Below, piece after piece: positions 14,041 through 22,307 of a DNA stretch of 35,481 nt; positions within the stretch are counted from its first letter, which is position 1; the number at the start of each line of letters is the position of its first letter. Where the stretch lies: the NCBI RefSeq assembly GCF_030238365.1, contig NZ_JASSOT010000077.1:1-35481 (forward strand), given 5' to 3'. This DNA is from Lelliottia wanjuensis (lineage in GTDB: Bacteria > Pseudomonadota > Gammaproteobacteria > Enterobacterales > Enterobacteriaceae). The position numbers were made by a program, and so were the translations under genes. The notes beneath the pieces are model-generated. The model did no database searches and was not told the DNA's origin. It was given only the letters and a program-made list of their open reading frames with translations.

Positions 14041-14946
14041 ATGTCCTCCTCTCGCTACGCCTTTTCCATTAAACCCCAGGAAGCGATCCTGATTCTGATC
14101 ACCATGTTCTGGGGCGGTACCTTCCTCGCGGTGCAGTATGCCGTGACGCTCAGCGATCCGTTTTTCTTCGTCGGGCTGCGGTTTGCTACGGCGGCTGTGG
14201 CGGTGGCGCTGATCTCACTGAAAACTCTGCGCGGATTGACCCTGAAGGAGCTACAGGCGGGCGTGGCGATTGGCGTCTCTATCGCGATGGGCTATAGCCT
14301 GCAAACCTGGGGATTACAGACCATTCCCAGCAGTAAATCGGCGTTTATCACCGCGATGTACGTTCCGCTGGTCCCCCTGCTGCAGTGGCTGTGTCTCGGC
14401 AGAATGCCGGGGCTGATGTCCTGCGTGGGCATCGTGCTGGCCTTTATCGGGCTGATTTTTCTCGCAGGACCCGGCGACAACCTGCTGGCGATGGGACCGG
14501 GTGAGATTATTACGCTGATTGGTGCGGTGGCGATTGCGGCAGAAATTATCCTGATTAGCGCCTGGGCCGGGAAAGTCGACGTCAAACGCGTCACCGTCGT
14601 CCAGCTGGCGACAGCCTCGATTGTGGCGTTTATCGCCATGGTTCCCGCCGGAGAATCTGTCCCGCCAATGTCCACGGGGCTGGTGGTCGTCGCGCTCGGC
14701 CTGGGGATTTTCAGCGCCATCATTCAGGTGACGATGAACTGGGCGCAGCGCAGCGTCTCCCCGACGCGCGCAACGGTCATCTACACCGGCGAACCCGTCT
14801 GGGCCGGGATTTTTGGTCGCCTTGCGGGTGAACGGTTGCCGCTGCTGGCCCTGTTGGGTGCGGCATTTATTGTGGTCGGTGTGCTGGTGAGTGAGTTGAA
14901 GTTAAAAAAGAAACGTCGTGAAGCGGCCGATCTGACACTCGAATAG
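14041..14946 (+). CDS. DMT-superfamily (EamA) transporter
   Basis: The 301-residue protein has about ten hydrophobic helices in two EamA halves, each with the family pattern (ITMFWGGTFLAVQYAV at the start of the first half; TRATVIYTGEPVWAGIFGRL near the end of the second). Drug/metabolite transporters of this type export amino acids, metabolites or drugs across the inner membrane; the substrate here cannot be assigned. The C-terminus is basic (KLKKKRREAAD) and should lie in the cytoplasm. The ATG at 14041 starts a sensible N-terminus but lacks a strong ribosome site. The gene stands alone and is not part of the E. coli order here. Confidence 0.85.
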   Translation: MSSSRYAFSIKPQEAILILITMFWGGTFLAVQYAVTLSDPFFFVGLRFATAAVAVALISLKTLRGLTLKELQAGVAIGVSIAMGYSLQTWGLQTIPSSKSAFITAMYVPLVPLLQWLCLGRMPGLMSCVGIVLAFIGLIFLAGPGDNLLAMGPGEIITLIGAVAIAAEIILISAWAGKVDVKRVTVVQLATASIVAFIAMVPAGESVPPMSTGLVVVALGLGIFSAIIQVTMNWAQRSVSPTRATVIYTGEPVWAGIFGRLAGERLPLLALLGAAFIVVGVLVSELKLKKKRREAADLTLE

Positions 14947-14989
14947 CGTCGTATTGCAATCAAAGCGCGGCAATTCTACAATGCATTTG

Positions 14990-15010
14990 TGTACGGATAC
15001 TCACCGTACA
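14990..15010. promoter_or_regulatory. Probable autoregulatory operator of the toxin-antitoxin operon
   Basis: TGTACGG (14990-14996) and CCGTACA (15004-15010) are perfect inverted repeats with a 7-bp spacer, ending 13 bp before the antitoxin ATG. Ribbon-helix-helix antitoxins of DUF1778/GNAT pairs repress their own promoters through such palindromes, so this is the likely operator. Confidence 0.75.
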
Positions 15011-15023
15011 AAATGGAGTAAAA

Positions 15024-15293
15024 ATGTCAGCACTTAAAAAACAGCGAATCGATCTCCGTTTATCGGATGAAGATAAGAGCCTGATCGAAGAAGCCGCGGC
15101 GATGACCAATCAGACCATCACGCAGTTTATGGTCAATAGCGCGTCAGCGCGCGCAGCGGAAGTGATCGAGCAGCACCGTCGCCTGATCCTTAACGAAGCG
15201 TCGTGGAATCAGGTGATGGATGCCATCAGCAATCCGCCATCTCCAGACAACAGGCTAAAACGCGCCGCCAAACGGCTCGAAGACATGGAGTAA
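15024..15293 (+). CDS. DUF1778 (TacA-type) ribbon-helix-helix antitoxin
   Basis: The 89-residue protein has an N-terminal ribbon-helix-helix DNA-binding domain (KKQRIDLRLSDEDKSLIEEAAAMTNQTITQFMVNSA) and a C-terminal tail that in the TacA family wraps and blocks the partner acetyltransferase. The DUF1778 landmark W (SWNQVMDAI) followed by P-rich sequence (NPPSPDNRLKRAA) is present. The stop is only 3 bp before the GNAT gene, so both are translated from one mRNA. GGAGT precedes the ATG. The antitoxin should neutralise the toxin and repress the operon from the palindrome just upstream. Confidence 0.9.
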   Translation: MSALKKQRIDLRLSDEDKSLIEEAAAMTNQTITQFMVNSASARAAEVIEQHRRLILNEASWNQVMDAISNPPSPDNRLKRAAKRLEDME

Positions 15294-15296
15294 GTC

Positions 15297-15821
15297 GTGG
15301 CCAAACTGATCATAGAGATGTTTTCAGAAGAAGCAGTTTATGATTTTACGGATTTTGACTGCGGCGAAACCTCTCTGAATGTCTTTCTTACTGAGCATCT
15401 GGCTCGCCAGCACTGCGGACGCATCCTGCGGGCTTACGTCCTTAAAAGCCAGGAGGCGAAGCCTAAAGTGTGGGGATATTACACGCTCGCGGGCAGTTGT
15501 TTCGAACGTGAAGCGCTTCCCTCAAAAACGCAGCAACGCCACATTCCTTATGCCAATGTACCCAGCGTGACATTGGGTCGGCTGGCCATTCATAAAACGC
15601 TGCAAGGGCAGGAGTGGGGGACAACCCTGGTCACGCATGCCATGAGGGTGGTGTATCTGGCGTCACAGGCGGTGGGTGTGCACGGCATGTTTGTCGATGC
15701 GTTAAACGAGAGTGCGAAAGCGTTCTACCTCAAGCTGGGTTTTATCCCCCTGGTGCGTGAAAACGCCAACTCGCTTTTCTACCCGACCAAATCTATCGAA
15801 CGGTTATTCGAAGAAGATTAA
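15297..15821 (+). CDS. GNAT-family toxin (TacT/AtaT-type tRNA acetyltransferase)
   Basis: The 174-residue protein is a Gcn5-related N-acetyltransferase paired with a DUF1778 antitoxin. In this family the toxin acetylates the aminoacyl group of charged tRNA and stops translation. Motif A reads LGRLAIHKTLQGQEWGTTLV, and the late tyrosine Y144 (AKAFYLKLGF) that acts as general acid is present. The acetyl-CoA pyrophosphate loop is usually Q-G-x-G-x-G; here residue 106 is Glu (GAG) instead of Gly, which may weaken cofactor binding. The start is GTG at 15297. An intact frame suggests a working or recently working pair. The target tRNA is not predictable from sequence. Confidence 0.87.
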   Translation: MAKLIIEMFSEEAVYDFTDFDCGETSLNVFLTEHLARQHCGRILRAYVLKSQEAKPKVWGYYTLAGSCFEREALPSKTQQRHIPYANVPSVTLGRLAIHKTLQGQEWGTTLVTHAMRVVYLASQAVGVHGMFVDALNESAKAFYLKLGFIPLVRENANSLFYPTKSIERLFEED

Positions 15822-15856
15822 TCACCCGACATCAACGATGGTGTGGTCTGAAATAC

Positions 15857-15927
15857 GCCCGGTGGCGCTGCGCTTATCGGGCCTACAAAAGAAACGTAGG
15901 CCGGGTAAGGCGAAGCCGCCACCCGGC
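15857..15927. repeat. BIME: pair of inverted REP elements
   Basis: Two REP units in opposite orientation lie at 15857-15886 (plus) and 15896-15927 (minus). Each has the GCCxGGTGGCGCTGCGCTTA...GGCCTAC pattern of enterobacterial REP sequences. They fill the gap between the convergent ends of the toxin gene and rutG and can fold into a long hairpin. Confidence 0.9.
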
Positions 15928-15944
15928 GCAAACAACCGGCTCCG

Positions 15945-17273
15945 TCAGGAATCCTGGCGCACCACCTCAGCCTGAGAGACCTCCGCCGTCCGGCGACTCA
16001 ACAACGCATTCAGCAAAATCGCGCCAAAGGTGGCCGTCCCGATTCCACCCAGCGTAAAGCCGCCGAGCGTCAGCGCAAAATCCCCCGCGCCCAGCACCAG
16101 CGTCACCGCGACCATAATCAGGTTGCCGTTCTGGTTGAGATCCACGTGGTTCTGCACCCAGATGCGCGCGCCCGCCACGGCAATAAGGCCAAACACCACA
16201 ATCGATGCACCGCCAATCACCGGGGCCGGAATAGTGTGGATCAGCGCCCCGAATTTCGGCGAGAAGCCCAGCAGCAGGGCAATCACCGCCGCGGCGACAA
16301 ACACCAGCGTGGAGTACACCTTCGTCACGGCCATCACGCCGATATTCTCCGCGTAGGTGGTCACGCCGCTGCCGCCAACCGAGCCCGAGAGCATGGTCGC
16401 CAGCCCATCACCGACAAACGCGCGGCCCATGTACGGGTCCATATTGCGCCCGGTCATTCCGGCGACCGCTTTCAGATGGCCCAGGTTTTCCGCCACCAGA
16501 ATCACTGCCACCGGTGCGATCAGCATCATCGCCTGACCGCTAAAGGTCGGGGAGGTAAAGTGCGGCAGACCAAACCACGCGGCGTGTTGCACCAGCGAAA
16601 AATCCACCGGTTTACCCAGGCCCAGCACGCTGGTCATCAGAGCATACACCAGGCAGGCGGCAATCAGCCCGACCAGAATCAACAGCCGCTGAATCATTCC
16701 GCGGGTGAAAACCGCCACCAGACCGATACAGAGCACCGTCACCGCCGCCATCCAGCTGTCAAAGGACGAGCCGGAGACGCTTTTGACCGCAATCGGTGCG
16801 AGGTTCAGACCGATCGCCATCACCACCGCACCCGTCACCACCGGCGGCATCAGGCGTTCGATCCAGCGAGTGCCGACCTTCATCACCACAACGCCAATCA
16901 GAGTGTAAACCAGCCCGCAGGCGATAATGCCGCCGAGCGCGACGCTCAGATTCGGGTTGATCCCCTGGCCGTTAAAGCCCGTGGCGGCGATCACCACGCC
17001 GACAAAGGCGGCGCTCGATCCCAGATAGCTCGGCACCCGTCCGCCGGTGATGACAAAGAACAGCAGCGTGCCGATCCCCGACATCAAAATCGACAGATTG
17101 GGATCCAGCCCCATCAGAATGGGCATCAGCACCGTCGCGCCAAACATCGCGACCGCGTGCTGAACGCCCATCACCACCGTGGGCACCAGAGGAAGCCTCT
17201 CATCCGGCGCGACCACGCCGCGCTCTGTGGAGGTCGATGTTAACTGCCAGTGTGGAAAACCGAACAAGGCCAT
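15945..17273 (-). CDS. rutG: Pyrimidine permease RutG
   Basis: The 442-residue protein has the same length as E. coli RutG and belongs to the NCS2 nucleobase:cation symporter family, with about 14 membrane segments. Family motifs include VGVVIAATGFNGQG, the substrate-site region VILVAENLGHLKAVAGMTGR and GGSGVTTYAENIGVMA. It takes up uracil (and thymine) for the Rut pathway. It is the last gene of rutABCDEFG, 21 bp after rutF. It ends at a BIME rather than a clear terminator. Confidence 0.95.
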   Translation of the reverse strand: MALFGFPHWQLTSTSTERGVVAPDERLPLVPTVVMGVQHAVAMFGATVLMPILMGLDPNLSILMSGIGTLLFFVITGGRVPSYLGSSAAFVGVVIAATGFNGQGINPNLSVALGGIIACGLVYTLIGVVVMKVGTRWIERLMPPVVTGAVVMAIGLNLAPIAVKSVSGSSFDSWMAAVTVLCIGLVAVFTRGMIQRLLILVGLIAACLVYALMTSVLGLGKPVDFSLVQHAAWFGLPHFTSPTFSGQAMMLIAPVAVILVAENLGHLKAVAGMTGRNMDPYMGRAFVGDGLATMLSGSVGGSGVTTYAENIGVMAVTKVYSTLVFVAAAVIALLLGFSPKFGALIHTIPAPVIGGASIVVFGLIAVAGARIWVQNHVDLNQNGNLIMVAVTLVLGAGDFALTLGGFTLGGIGTATFGAILLNALLSRRTAEVSQAEVVRQDS

Positions 17274-17294
17274 GAGCTGTCTCCTTAAGGAGGG

Positions 17295-17789
17295 TTAACA
17301 GGCGGGTCGCAGGAGTGCGTGATAGCCGCGGTCGAACCACACCAGTCCCTGCGGCGCGGGGTGGCGGGTAATGGAAACAATGTCGCAAAACATAATATCG
17401 TGGGTGCCGACGCTGACCACCTGGCTGATGCGGCAGTCGAACGATGCCAGTGCCTCTTCAAGCCGCGGGCAGCCGGTTTCGCCGGTCTGCCAGCTGGCCG
17501 CCGCGAAGCGTTCTGCCATTGGCGTTTTGCCGCCAAACAGGTTCGACAGCGGCTCTTGTCCGGCGCACAGCGTATTCACGCACAGGGTGCGGTTCTCGCT
17601 GAATGTCGGCCACACCGACGCCCCGCGATTCAGGCACACCAGCAGCGTGGGCGGTGAGTCGGTCACGCTGCACACGGCGCTGGCGGTAAATCCCGCCTGC
17701 CCGGCAGGACCGTCGGTGGTGATGATATTCACCGCCGCGCCGACGCAGGCCATTGCATCACGAAAAGTTTGTTGATTCGGTACGTTCAT
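17295..17789 (-). CDS. rutF: Flavin reductase RutF
   Basis: The 164-residue protein has the same length as E. coli RutF and is in the flavin reductase-like FMN-binding family (FRDAMACVGAAVNIITTDGPAG, FTASAVCSVTDSPPTLLVCLNR). It uses NADH to supply reduced FMN for the RutA monooxygenase. Its gene lies 9 bp after rutE, in the same transcript. Confidence 0.95.
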   Translation of the reverse strand: MNVPNQQTFRDAMACVGAAVNIITTDGPAGQAGFTASAVCSVTDSPPTLLVCLNRGASVWPTFSENRTLCVNTLCAGQEPLSNLFGGKTPMAERFAAASWQTGETGCPRLEEALASFDCRISQVVSVGTHDIMFCDIVSITRHPAPQGLVWFDRGYHALLRPAC

Positions 17790-17798
17790 AGTGGCTCC

Positions 17799-18389
17799 TT
17801 ACGCCAGCCCGCAGGCATCTTCAAAGGTCAGACGCGGCAGACGGCCATAAACTTTGCTGACATCGCCGTAGCCGATGTTGATCAGCAGATTGCTTTTAAG
17901 CGTGGTGCCGGTGAAAAAGGCCGCATCCACTTTCTGCGGATCAAACCCCGACATCGGCCCGGTATCCAGCCCCAGCGCGCGGCAGGCAAAAATCAGATAT
18001 GCCGCCTGCAGCGAGCTGTTGCGAAACGCCGTCTCCTGGGCGAGTTCCGGGCTGGTGGTAAACCAGCTGCGGGCATCGCCGTGGGGAAAGAGTTCCGGCA
18101 AGCGCTCATAAAATTCGCTGTCCCAGGCGACTATCGCCGTAACGGGCGCAGCGAGGGTTTTCGCCAGATTGCCGCTGGAGAGCGCCGGGGCCAGTTTCTC
18201 TTTGCCCTCGGGCGAGCGGACAAAGACGATCCGTGCGGGGGAACAGTTGGCGGAGGTCGGGCCCCATTTCATCAGGTCGTAGATCTCGCGCAGGGTCTCG
18301 TCGCTGACCGGAATATCCTGCCAGCCGTTATGCGTTCGGGCGTCGGTAAACAGCGTTTTTAACGCGCCCGGATTGATGGCTTCGTTCAT
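17799..18389 (-). CDS. rutE: Probable malonic semialdehyde reductase RutE
   Basis: The 196-residue protein is in the nitroreductase fold family and matches E. coli RutE in length. Motifs are FTDARTHNGWQDIPVSDE near the start and LMKWGPTSANCSPARIVFV, which contacts FMN. In the Rut pathway it is proposed to reduce toxic malonic semialdehyde to 3-hydroxypropionate, a role overlapping YdfG. Its ATG follows directly on the rutD stop (TAG then ATG), which suggests translational coupling. Confidence 0.94.
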   Translation of the reverse strand: MNEAINPGALKTLFTDARTHNGWQDIPVSDETLREIYDLMKWGPTSANCSPARIVFVRSPEGKEKLAPALSSGNLAKTLAAPVTAIVAWDSEFYERLPELFPHGDARSWFTTSPELAQETAFRNSSLQAAYLIFACRALGLDTGPMSGFDPQKVDAAFFTGTTLKSNLLINIGYGDVSKVYGRLPRLTFEDACGLA

Positions 18390-19190
18390 CTATACAACCC
18401 TTTCCTGTGCGTGCAGCAGGCTGGCGAGCCCGTTCAGCAGCAGCGTATTGAAGGTATCGGGATCGGTGACGTTGCAGGCGTGTCCGCCCTGGCGCATCAC
18501 CACCTTTTCACTGTGGGGCAGCGCGGCGTGCAGCTCAGACGAACAGACGGCAGGCACCAGCAGATCGTCGGCGGAGCAGATCACCTGCACCGGGCAGCGA
18601 ATGCGCGCCGCGTCCCGGCTGAAATCTGCCTGTTTCAACGCGTGAAGGCGTTTAAGCAGATTGGGTTTGCCCTGAAAATGGGCGAGGGCCAGCGCCTCTT
18701 CGGCCTCCATTCGCGGGGCGCGAGCCGCCATCCAGTCGGCGGGGTAGAGAAACAGCGGCTGCGCTTCCACCCAGGCCTGCGCACCGCCCGCGTGCAGCAG
18801 GCGTTCGCGGATCTGAAAACAGCGGCGGGTGTGGGCGTTGAGCTTCAGCCAGCCGTTCACCGACACCAGCGCGGTGACCGCCTCGGGACGATCGAGCGCC
18901 AGCTGCAGCCCGACCAGCGCACCGAGTGCATGGCCGACCACGCAAAAGCGCTCAATGCCGGCCTGTGCCAGCGCCCGATACAGTTCGTCCGCCATCTGCG
19001 CCAGAGAATATCCCTCTGGCAAGACCTCAGGGTTATTCCCGGTCCCGCGCTGGTCGTAGCACACCACCTGATACTCTTGCTCAAGGACCGCCAGCTGCGG
19101 CAGCCAGTAGTTGCCACCGCCGCCCAGCCCGGCGATCAGCACCACCACCGGCGCGTCGGCAAACGGCGGCGGCGAAACGGATATTTTCAT
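18390..19190 (-). CDS. rutD: RutD, aminoacrylate/carbamate hydrolase of the Rut pathway
   Basis: The 266-residue protein is an alpha/beta-hydrolase matching E. coli RutD in length. The nucleophile elbow reads GHALGA, with Ala in place of the usual Ser, as in E. coli RutD, so it does not use a standard serine triad. RutD speeds aminoacrylate (or carbamate) breakdown, releasing ammonium. The ATG at 19190 (MKISVSPPPFADAP) gives the family length; nine extra residues from an upstream start overlap the end of rutC. Confidence 0.94.
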   Translation of the reverse strand: MKISVSPPPFADAPVVVLIAGLGGGGNYWLPQLAVLEQEYQVVCYDQRGTGNNPEVLPEGYSLAQMADELYRALAQAGIERFCVVGHALGALVGLQLALDRPEAVTALVSVNGWLKLNAHTRRCFQIRERLLHAGGAQAWVEAQPLFLYPADWMAARAPRMEAEEALALAHFQGKPNLLKRLHALKQADFSRDAARIRCPVQVICSADDLLVPAVCSSELHAALPHSEKVVMRQGGHACNVTDPDTFNTLLLNGLASLLHAQERVV

Positions 19191-19197
19191 GGCAACC

Positions 19198-19584
19198 TCA
19201 TTTTCCGATGTGGGCAACAGAGGCGATCTCGACCAGCGCCTCGGGCTTGACCAGCCCGCACTGAATGCAGAATCGCGCCGGTTTATCGCCGGGGAAAAAC
19301 TCTGCGTAGATTTCGTTAATCGCGGCGTAGTTTTTCCAGTCGGTGATAAAAATGCTGTTGAAGGTCACGTCCTCCATCGTGCCACCCGCCGTTTCGATAA
19401 CGCTCCTGATGGTCTCGAGAACGTGGCGGGTTTGCGCCTTTGGGTCGTCGGGCCAGACCACGTTATTCTCTTTATCGAACGGCAGCGTGCCGGAGACATA
19501 CACCACGCCATCGGCGAGCGTGCCGGGTACGAAGGGGGCAATCGGCGTGCTGGTGCCCGCAGGAATGATCACGGATTTCGGCAT
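19198..19584 (-). CDS. rutC: RutC, RidA-like aminoacrylate deaminase
   Basis: The 128-residue protein is a member of the YjgF/YER057c/UK114 (RidA) family and matches E. coli RutC in length. It carries the family pattern PFVPGTLADGVVYVSGTLPFD and the C-terminal arginine motif KPARFCIQCGLVKPEALVEIA. It is proposed to act on peroxyaminoacrylate or aminoacrylate in uracil breakdown. The start MPKSVIIPAG at 19584 is preferred over a longer frame that overlaps rutB. Confidence 0.95.
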   Translation of the reverse strand: MPKSVIIPAGTSTPIAPFVPGTLADGVVYVSGTLPFDKENNVVWPDDPKAQTRHVLETIRSVIETAGGTMEDVTFNSIFITDWKNYAAINEIYAEFFPGDKPARFCIQCGLVKPEALVEIASVAHIGK

Positions 19585-19595
19585 AGTGTGGCTCC

Positions 19596-20288
19596 TCAGG
19601 CGATACGGGCTAACGAAGGCGGGGAGACGGCATCGCAAAACTCAGCGACGGTGCTGACCCAGCCAAAAAAGGTTTCGATATTGAACAGGGCGGCTTTCTG
19701 CGCAAACTCCGGCCCGGCCTGATGCGTGGCGTCTGCCAGTACCACGCCGAAATACTCGAGGAAAAAGCCGTCGCGCAGGGTGGATTCCACGCAGACGTTG
19801 GTCGCAATGCCGGTAAAGACCAGGTGGCGAATGCCGCGACTGCGCAGCAGGCTGTCGAGCGGAGTGTTGAAAAAGCCGCTGTAGCGCGGTTTCGGTAGCA
19901 CGATATCGCCGGGCTGAGGCACCAGTTCATCGACCAGCTGATAATCCCAGCCGCCTTTTGCCAGCAGTTTTCCCTGTAGCTCCGGCTGTTTGCGCATGGT
20001 TTTCAGGGCATTGGATTTATGGAAGTTAGGCGAGCCGGGGCCACCCGCTTCGACGTACTCATCGTCCCAGCCGTTCTGGAACCAGATAATCAGCATCCCC
20101 GCGGCGCGCGCGGCGGCAACGGCGGTGTTGATATTGTCGATAACCGGCCGGGTGGCGGAGACGTCAAATCCGGCCAGATCCAGATAGCCGCCAGGGCTTG
20201 CGTAGGCGTTCTGCATATCCACCACAATCAGCGCGCTCTGCTGTGGCGCGAAGGTAATGGCTTCCGGGCGTGCATCTAATGAAATCAT
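19596..20288 (-). CDS. rutB: Ureidoacrylate amidohydrolase RutB
   Basis: The 230-residue protein is an isochorismatase-like cysteine amidohydrolase. The catalytic triad is at the same places as in E. coli RutB: Asp24 (IVVDMQNAY), Lys133 (LPKPRYSGFF) and Cys166 (ATNVCVEST). It splits ureidoacrylate (or its peracid) to carbamate and aminoacrylate. The ATG shares its A with the last base of the rutA stop (TAATG), so translation is coupled. An upstream frame extending into rutA is rejected. Confidence 0.95.
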   Translation of the reverse strand: MISLDARPEAITFAPQQSALIVVDMQNAYASPGGYLDLAGFDVSATRPVIDNINTAVAAARAAGMLIIWFQNGWDDEYVEAGGPGSPNFHKSNALKTMRKQPELQGKLLAKGGWDYQLVDELVPQPGDIVLPKPRYSGFFNTPLDSLLRSRGIRHLVFTGIATNVCVESTLRDGFFLEYFGVVLADATHQAGPEFAQKAALFNIETFFGWVSTVAEFCDAVSPPSLARIA

Positions 20289-21379
20289 TACGCCACCTCC
20301 TGAGTCAGGGCGGGGACGTGTGCGCGGCACTGCATCAGCGGCTGGATGCGCTCGCCAAAGGTCTCAACGCCCATCAGGAAATCATCAAAGGTCAGCAACA
20401 CGCCTTCGGCTCCCGGCACGCTGGCGACTTCGTCGAGCATCCGCGCCACATTTGCGTAAGAGCCCACCAGGGTGCCCATGTTGATATTGACCGCCGAGGT
20501 CGGGTCAGCCATCTGGCGCACGTTGGTGTTTGACCCGGAGCGGGTATCTTTCTGGCTCTGCTCGGTGAGCCAGCTCAGGGCCTCCTCGTCGGCTCCCGCT
20601 TTGTAGTGTTCCCATTTGGCGCGGGCGGCCTCGTCGGTTTCATCGGCGATCACCATAAACAGCACGTAGGAGCCGACATCGCGTCCGGTTACTTCCGCCG
20701 CCTCTTTCATGCGTGCGGCGGTCGGGGCGAAGGCCGCAGGCGTGTTGACGCCTTTCCCGAAGCAGAAGTTGAAATCCGCGTGCTGCGCCGAAAACGCCAT
20801 GCCCGCATCGCTCTGTCCGGCGCAGATCACTTTCATCGGCGTGGAGGGCTGCGGGCTGACGCGGCAGTCGTTCATGGTGAAGTAGTCGCCTTTGAAATCG
20901 CTTTTACCGGTGCCCCACAGATCGCGCAGGACCTGCACGTATTCGGTCAGATAGTCATACCGGCGCGAGAAATACTCATCGCCCGGCCACAGGCCCATCT
21001 GCTCGTACTCTGGTTTTTGCCAGCCGGTCACCAGATTCACGCCGAAGCGCCCGCCGGAGATGGAGTCAATGGTCGACGCCATCCGCGCGACAATCGCCGG
21101 GGGAAGGGTGAGGGTGGCGGCGGTGGCGTAGATCTGAATGCGCGACGTCACCGCCGCCAGACCCGCCATCAGAGTGAAGGACTCCAGATTGTGATCCCAG
21201 AATTCGGTTTTGCCGCCGAAGCCGCGCAGTTTGATCATCGAGAGCGCAAAGTCGAAATGGTAATGCTCCGCCTTTTGCACAATGGCTTTGTTCAGCTCAA
21301 AGGTCGGCATGTACTGCGGCGCATGGGAGGAGATTAACCAGCCGTTGTTGCCGATAGGGACGAATACGCCAATTTTCAT
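20288..21379 (-). CDS. rutA: Pyrimidine monooxygenase RutA
   Basis: The 363-residue protein is a flavin-dependent monooxygenase of the luciferase-like family. With reduced FMN from RutF and oxygen it opens the uracil ring between N3 and C4 to give ureidoacrylate or its peracid. It is nearly identical to E. coli RutA (MKIGVFVPIGNNGWLIS, FGVNLVTGWQKPEYEQMG, CAGQSDAGMAFSA). The ATG at 21379 is chosen; a GTG one codon upstream is also possible. It is the first gene of the seven-gene operon, behind a sigma-54 promoter. Confidence 0.95.
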   Translation of the reverse strand: MKIGVFVPIGNNGWLISSHAPQYMPTFELNKAIVQKAEHYHFDFALSMIKLRGFGGKTEFWDHNLESFTLMAGLAAVTSRIQIYATAATLTLPPAIVARMASTIDSISGGRFGVNLVTGWQKPEYEQMGLWPGDEYFSRRYDYLTEYVQVLRDLWGTGKSDFKGDYFTMNDCRVSPQPSTPMKVICAGQSDAGMAFSAQHADFNFCFGKGVNTPAAFAPTAARMKEAAEVTGRDVGSYVLFMVIADETDEAARAKWEHYKAGADEEALSWLTEQSQKDTRSGSNTNVRQMADPTSAVNINMGTLVGSYANVARMLDEVASVPGAEGVLLTFDDFLMGVETFGERIQPLMQCRAHVPALTQEVA

Positions 21380-21467
21380 CACGAACCTCTCTTCATCTCA
21401 GTGTGGGGTGAAAGTCAGACGTGGCGCTGCATCCTGCATTTCCTGTTCAGCCTCGTGATGAAGGTTT

Positions 21468-21483
21468 TGCAAAGGGAATGCCA
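21468..21483 (-). promoter_or_regulatory. Sigma-54 promoter of rutABCDEFG
   Basis: On the minus strand TGGCAT (-24) and TTGCA (-12) occur with the invariant GG and GC exactly 10 bp apart. The site is 89-104 bp before the rutA ATG. The E. coli rut operon is known to be nitrogen-regulated through NtrC and sigma-54, which fits. Confidence 0.82.
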
Positions 21484-21547
21484 GTTTTGAAAAGTGTTGT
21501 GTTATTAATGCGTTAACTGATGGTTGTTAAAAAGATACCGCGGAAAG

Positions 21548-21563
21548 TGGACTAACTGGTCAA
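21548..21563. promoter_or_regulatory. RutR-binding site
   Basis: TGGACTAACTGGTCAA matches the RutR consensus TTGACCANNTGGTCAA in 12 of 14 defined positions, with the right half perfect. It lies in the divergent rutA-rutR region, about 65 bp upstream of the rutA sigma-54 promoter and about 105 bp before rutR. Confidence 0.78.
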
Positions 21564-21668
21564 AAGCAGTGCACACAAAACAGGCACTTATGCGCGATTG
21601 AGGTGCAGAATGTCGTGAGACGCGAGGGGTTTTGCTATGCTAAACGCACATTTTCAAGGAGAGCAGGC

Positions 21669-22307
21669 ATGACACAAGGCGCAGTGCAGACACCAGGTAA
21701 ACGTTCGCGGGCGGTGAGCGCCAAGAAGCAGGCGATTCTGAAAGCCGCGCTGGAGACCTTTTCACAGTTCGGTATTCACGGCACGCGCCTTGAGCAGGTC
21801 GCGGAGTTGTCCGGGGTGTCGAAAACCAATCTGCTCTATTACTACCCGTCGAAAGAGGCGCTTTACGTCGCCGTGCTGCAACAAATTCTCGATATCTGGC
21901 TGGCGCCGCTGAAGGCGTTTCGTGAAGAGCTCGCGCCGCTGGTGGCGATCAAAGAGTACATTCGCCTCAAGCTGGAAGTCTCCCGCGACTATCCTCAGGC
22001 GTCGAAACTGTTCTGCATGGAGATGCTACAGGGCGCGCCGCTGTTGCAGGCGGAACTGACGGGGGATTTAAAGCAGTTAATCGACGATAAGTCGGCGATT
22101 ATTGCAGGCTGGGTGGCGAGCGGAAAACTGGCGCCGATCGATCCGCAGCACCTGATCTTTATGATTTGGGCCTCGACCCAACACTATGCGGACTTTGCGA
22201 GTCAGGTCGAAGCCGTAACCGGAAAAACGCTCCAGGACGAGGCGTTTTTCCAGTGTGCGGTCGATAACGTGCAGCGCCTGATTATTGAAGGGATCCGCCT
22301 GCGTTAA
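21669..22307 (+). CDS. rutR: TetR-family pyrimidine-responsive regulator RutR
   Basis: The 212-residue protein matches E. coli RutR in length and sequence. The N-terminal helix-turn-helix (KKQAILKAALETFSQFGIHGTRLEQVAELSGVSKTNLLYYYPSKEAL) is followed by an all-helical ligand domain (IWLAPLKAFREELAPL, FMIWASTQHYADFASQVEAVTG) that binds uracil or thymine. RutR represses rutA and affects carAB and other nitrogen genes. AAGGAG precedes the ATG at 21669; an upstream in-frame extension is rejected. Its stop overlaps that of the convergent LprI-like gene. Confidence 0.95.
   Translation: MTQGAVQTPGKRSRAVSAKKQAILKAALETFSQFGIHGTRLEQVAELSGVSKTNLLYYYPSKEALYVAVLQQILDIWLAPLKAFREELAPLVAIKEYIRLKLEVSRDYPQASKLFCMEMLQGAPLLQAELTGDLKQLIDDKSAIIAGWVASGKLAPIDPQHLIFMIWASTQHYADFASQVEAVTGKTLQDEAFFQCAVDNVQRLIIEGIRLR

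Noticed and set aside
16146..17243. 365-codon open frame opposite rutG
   Set aside because: The translation is His/Arg/Gln-rich and matches no family; it mirrors the codon pattern of rutG.
21564..21600. NtrC enhancer palindrome upstream of rutA
   Set aside because: GTGCACAC...GGCAC resembles half-sites but does not form a proper NtrC inverted repeat.
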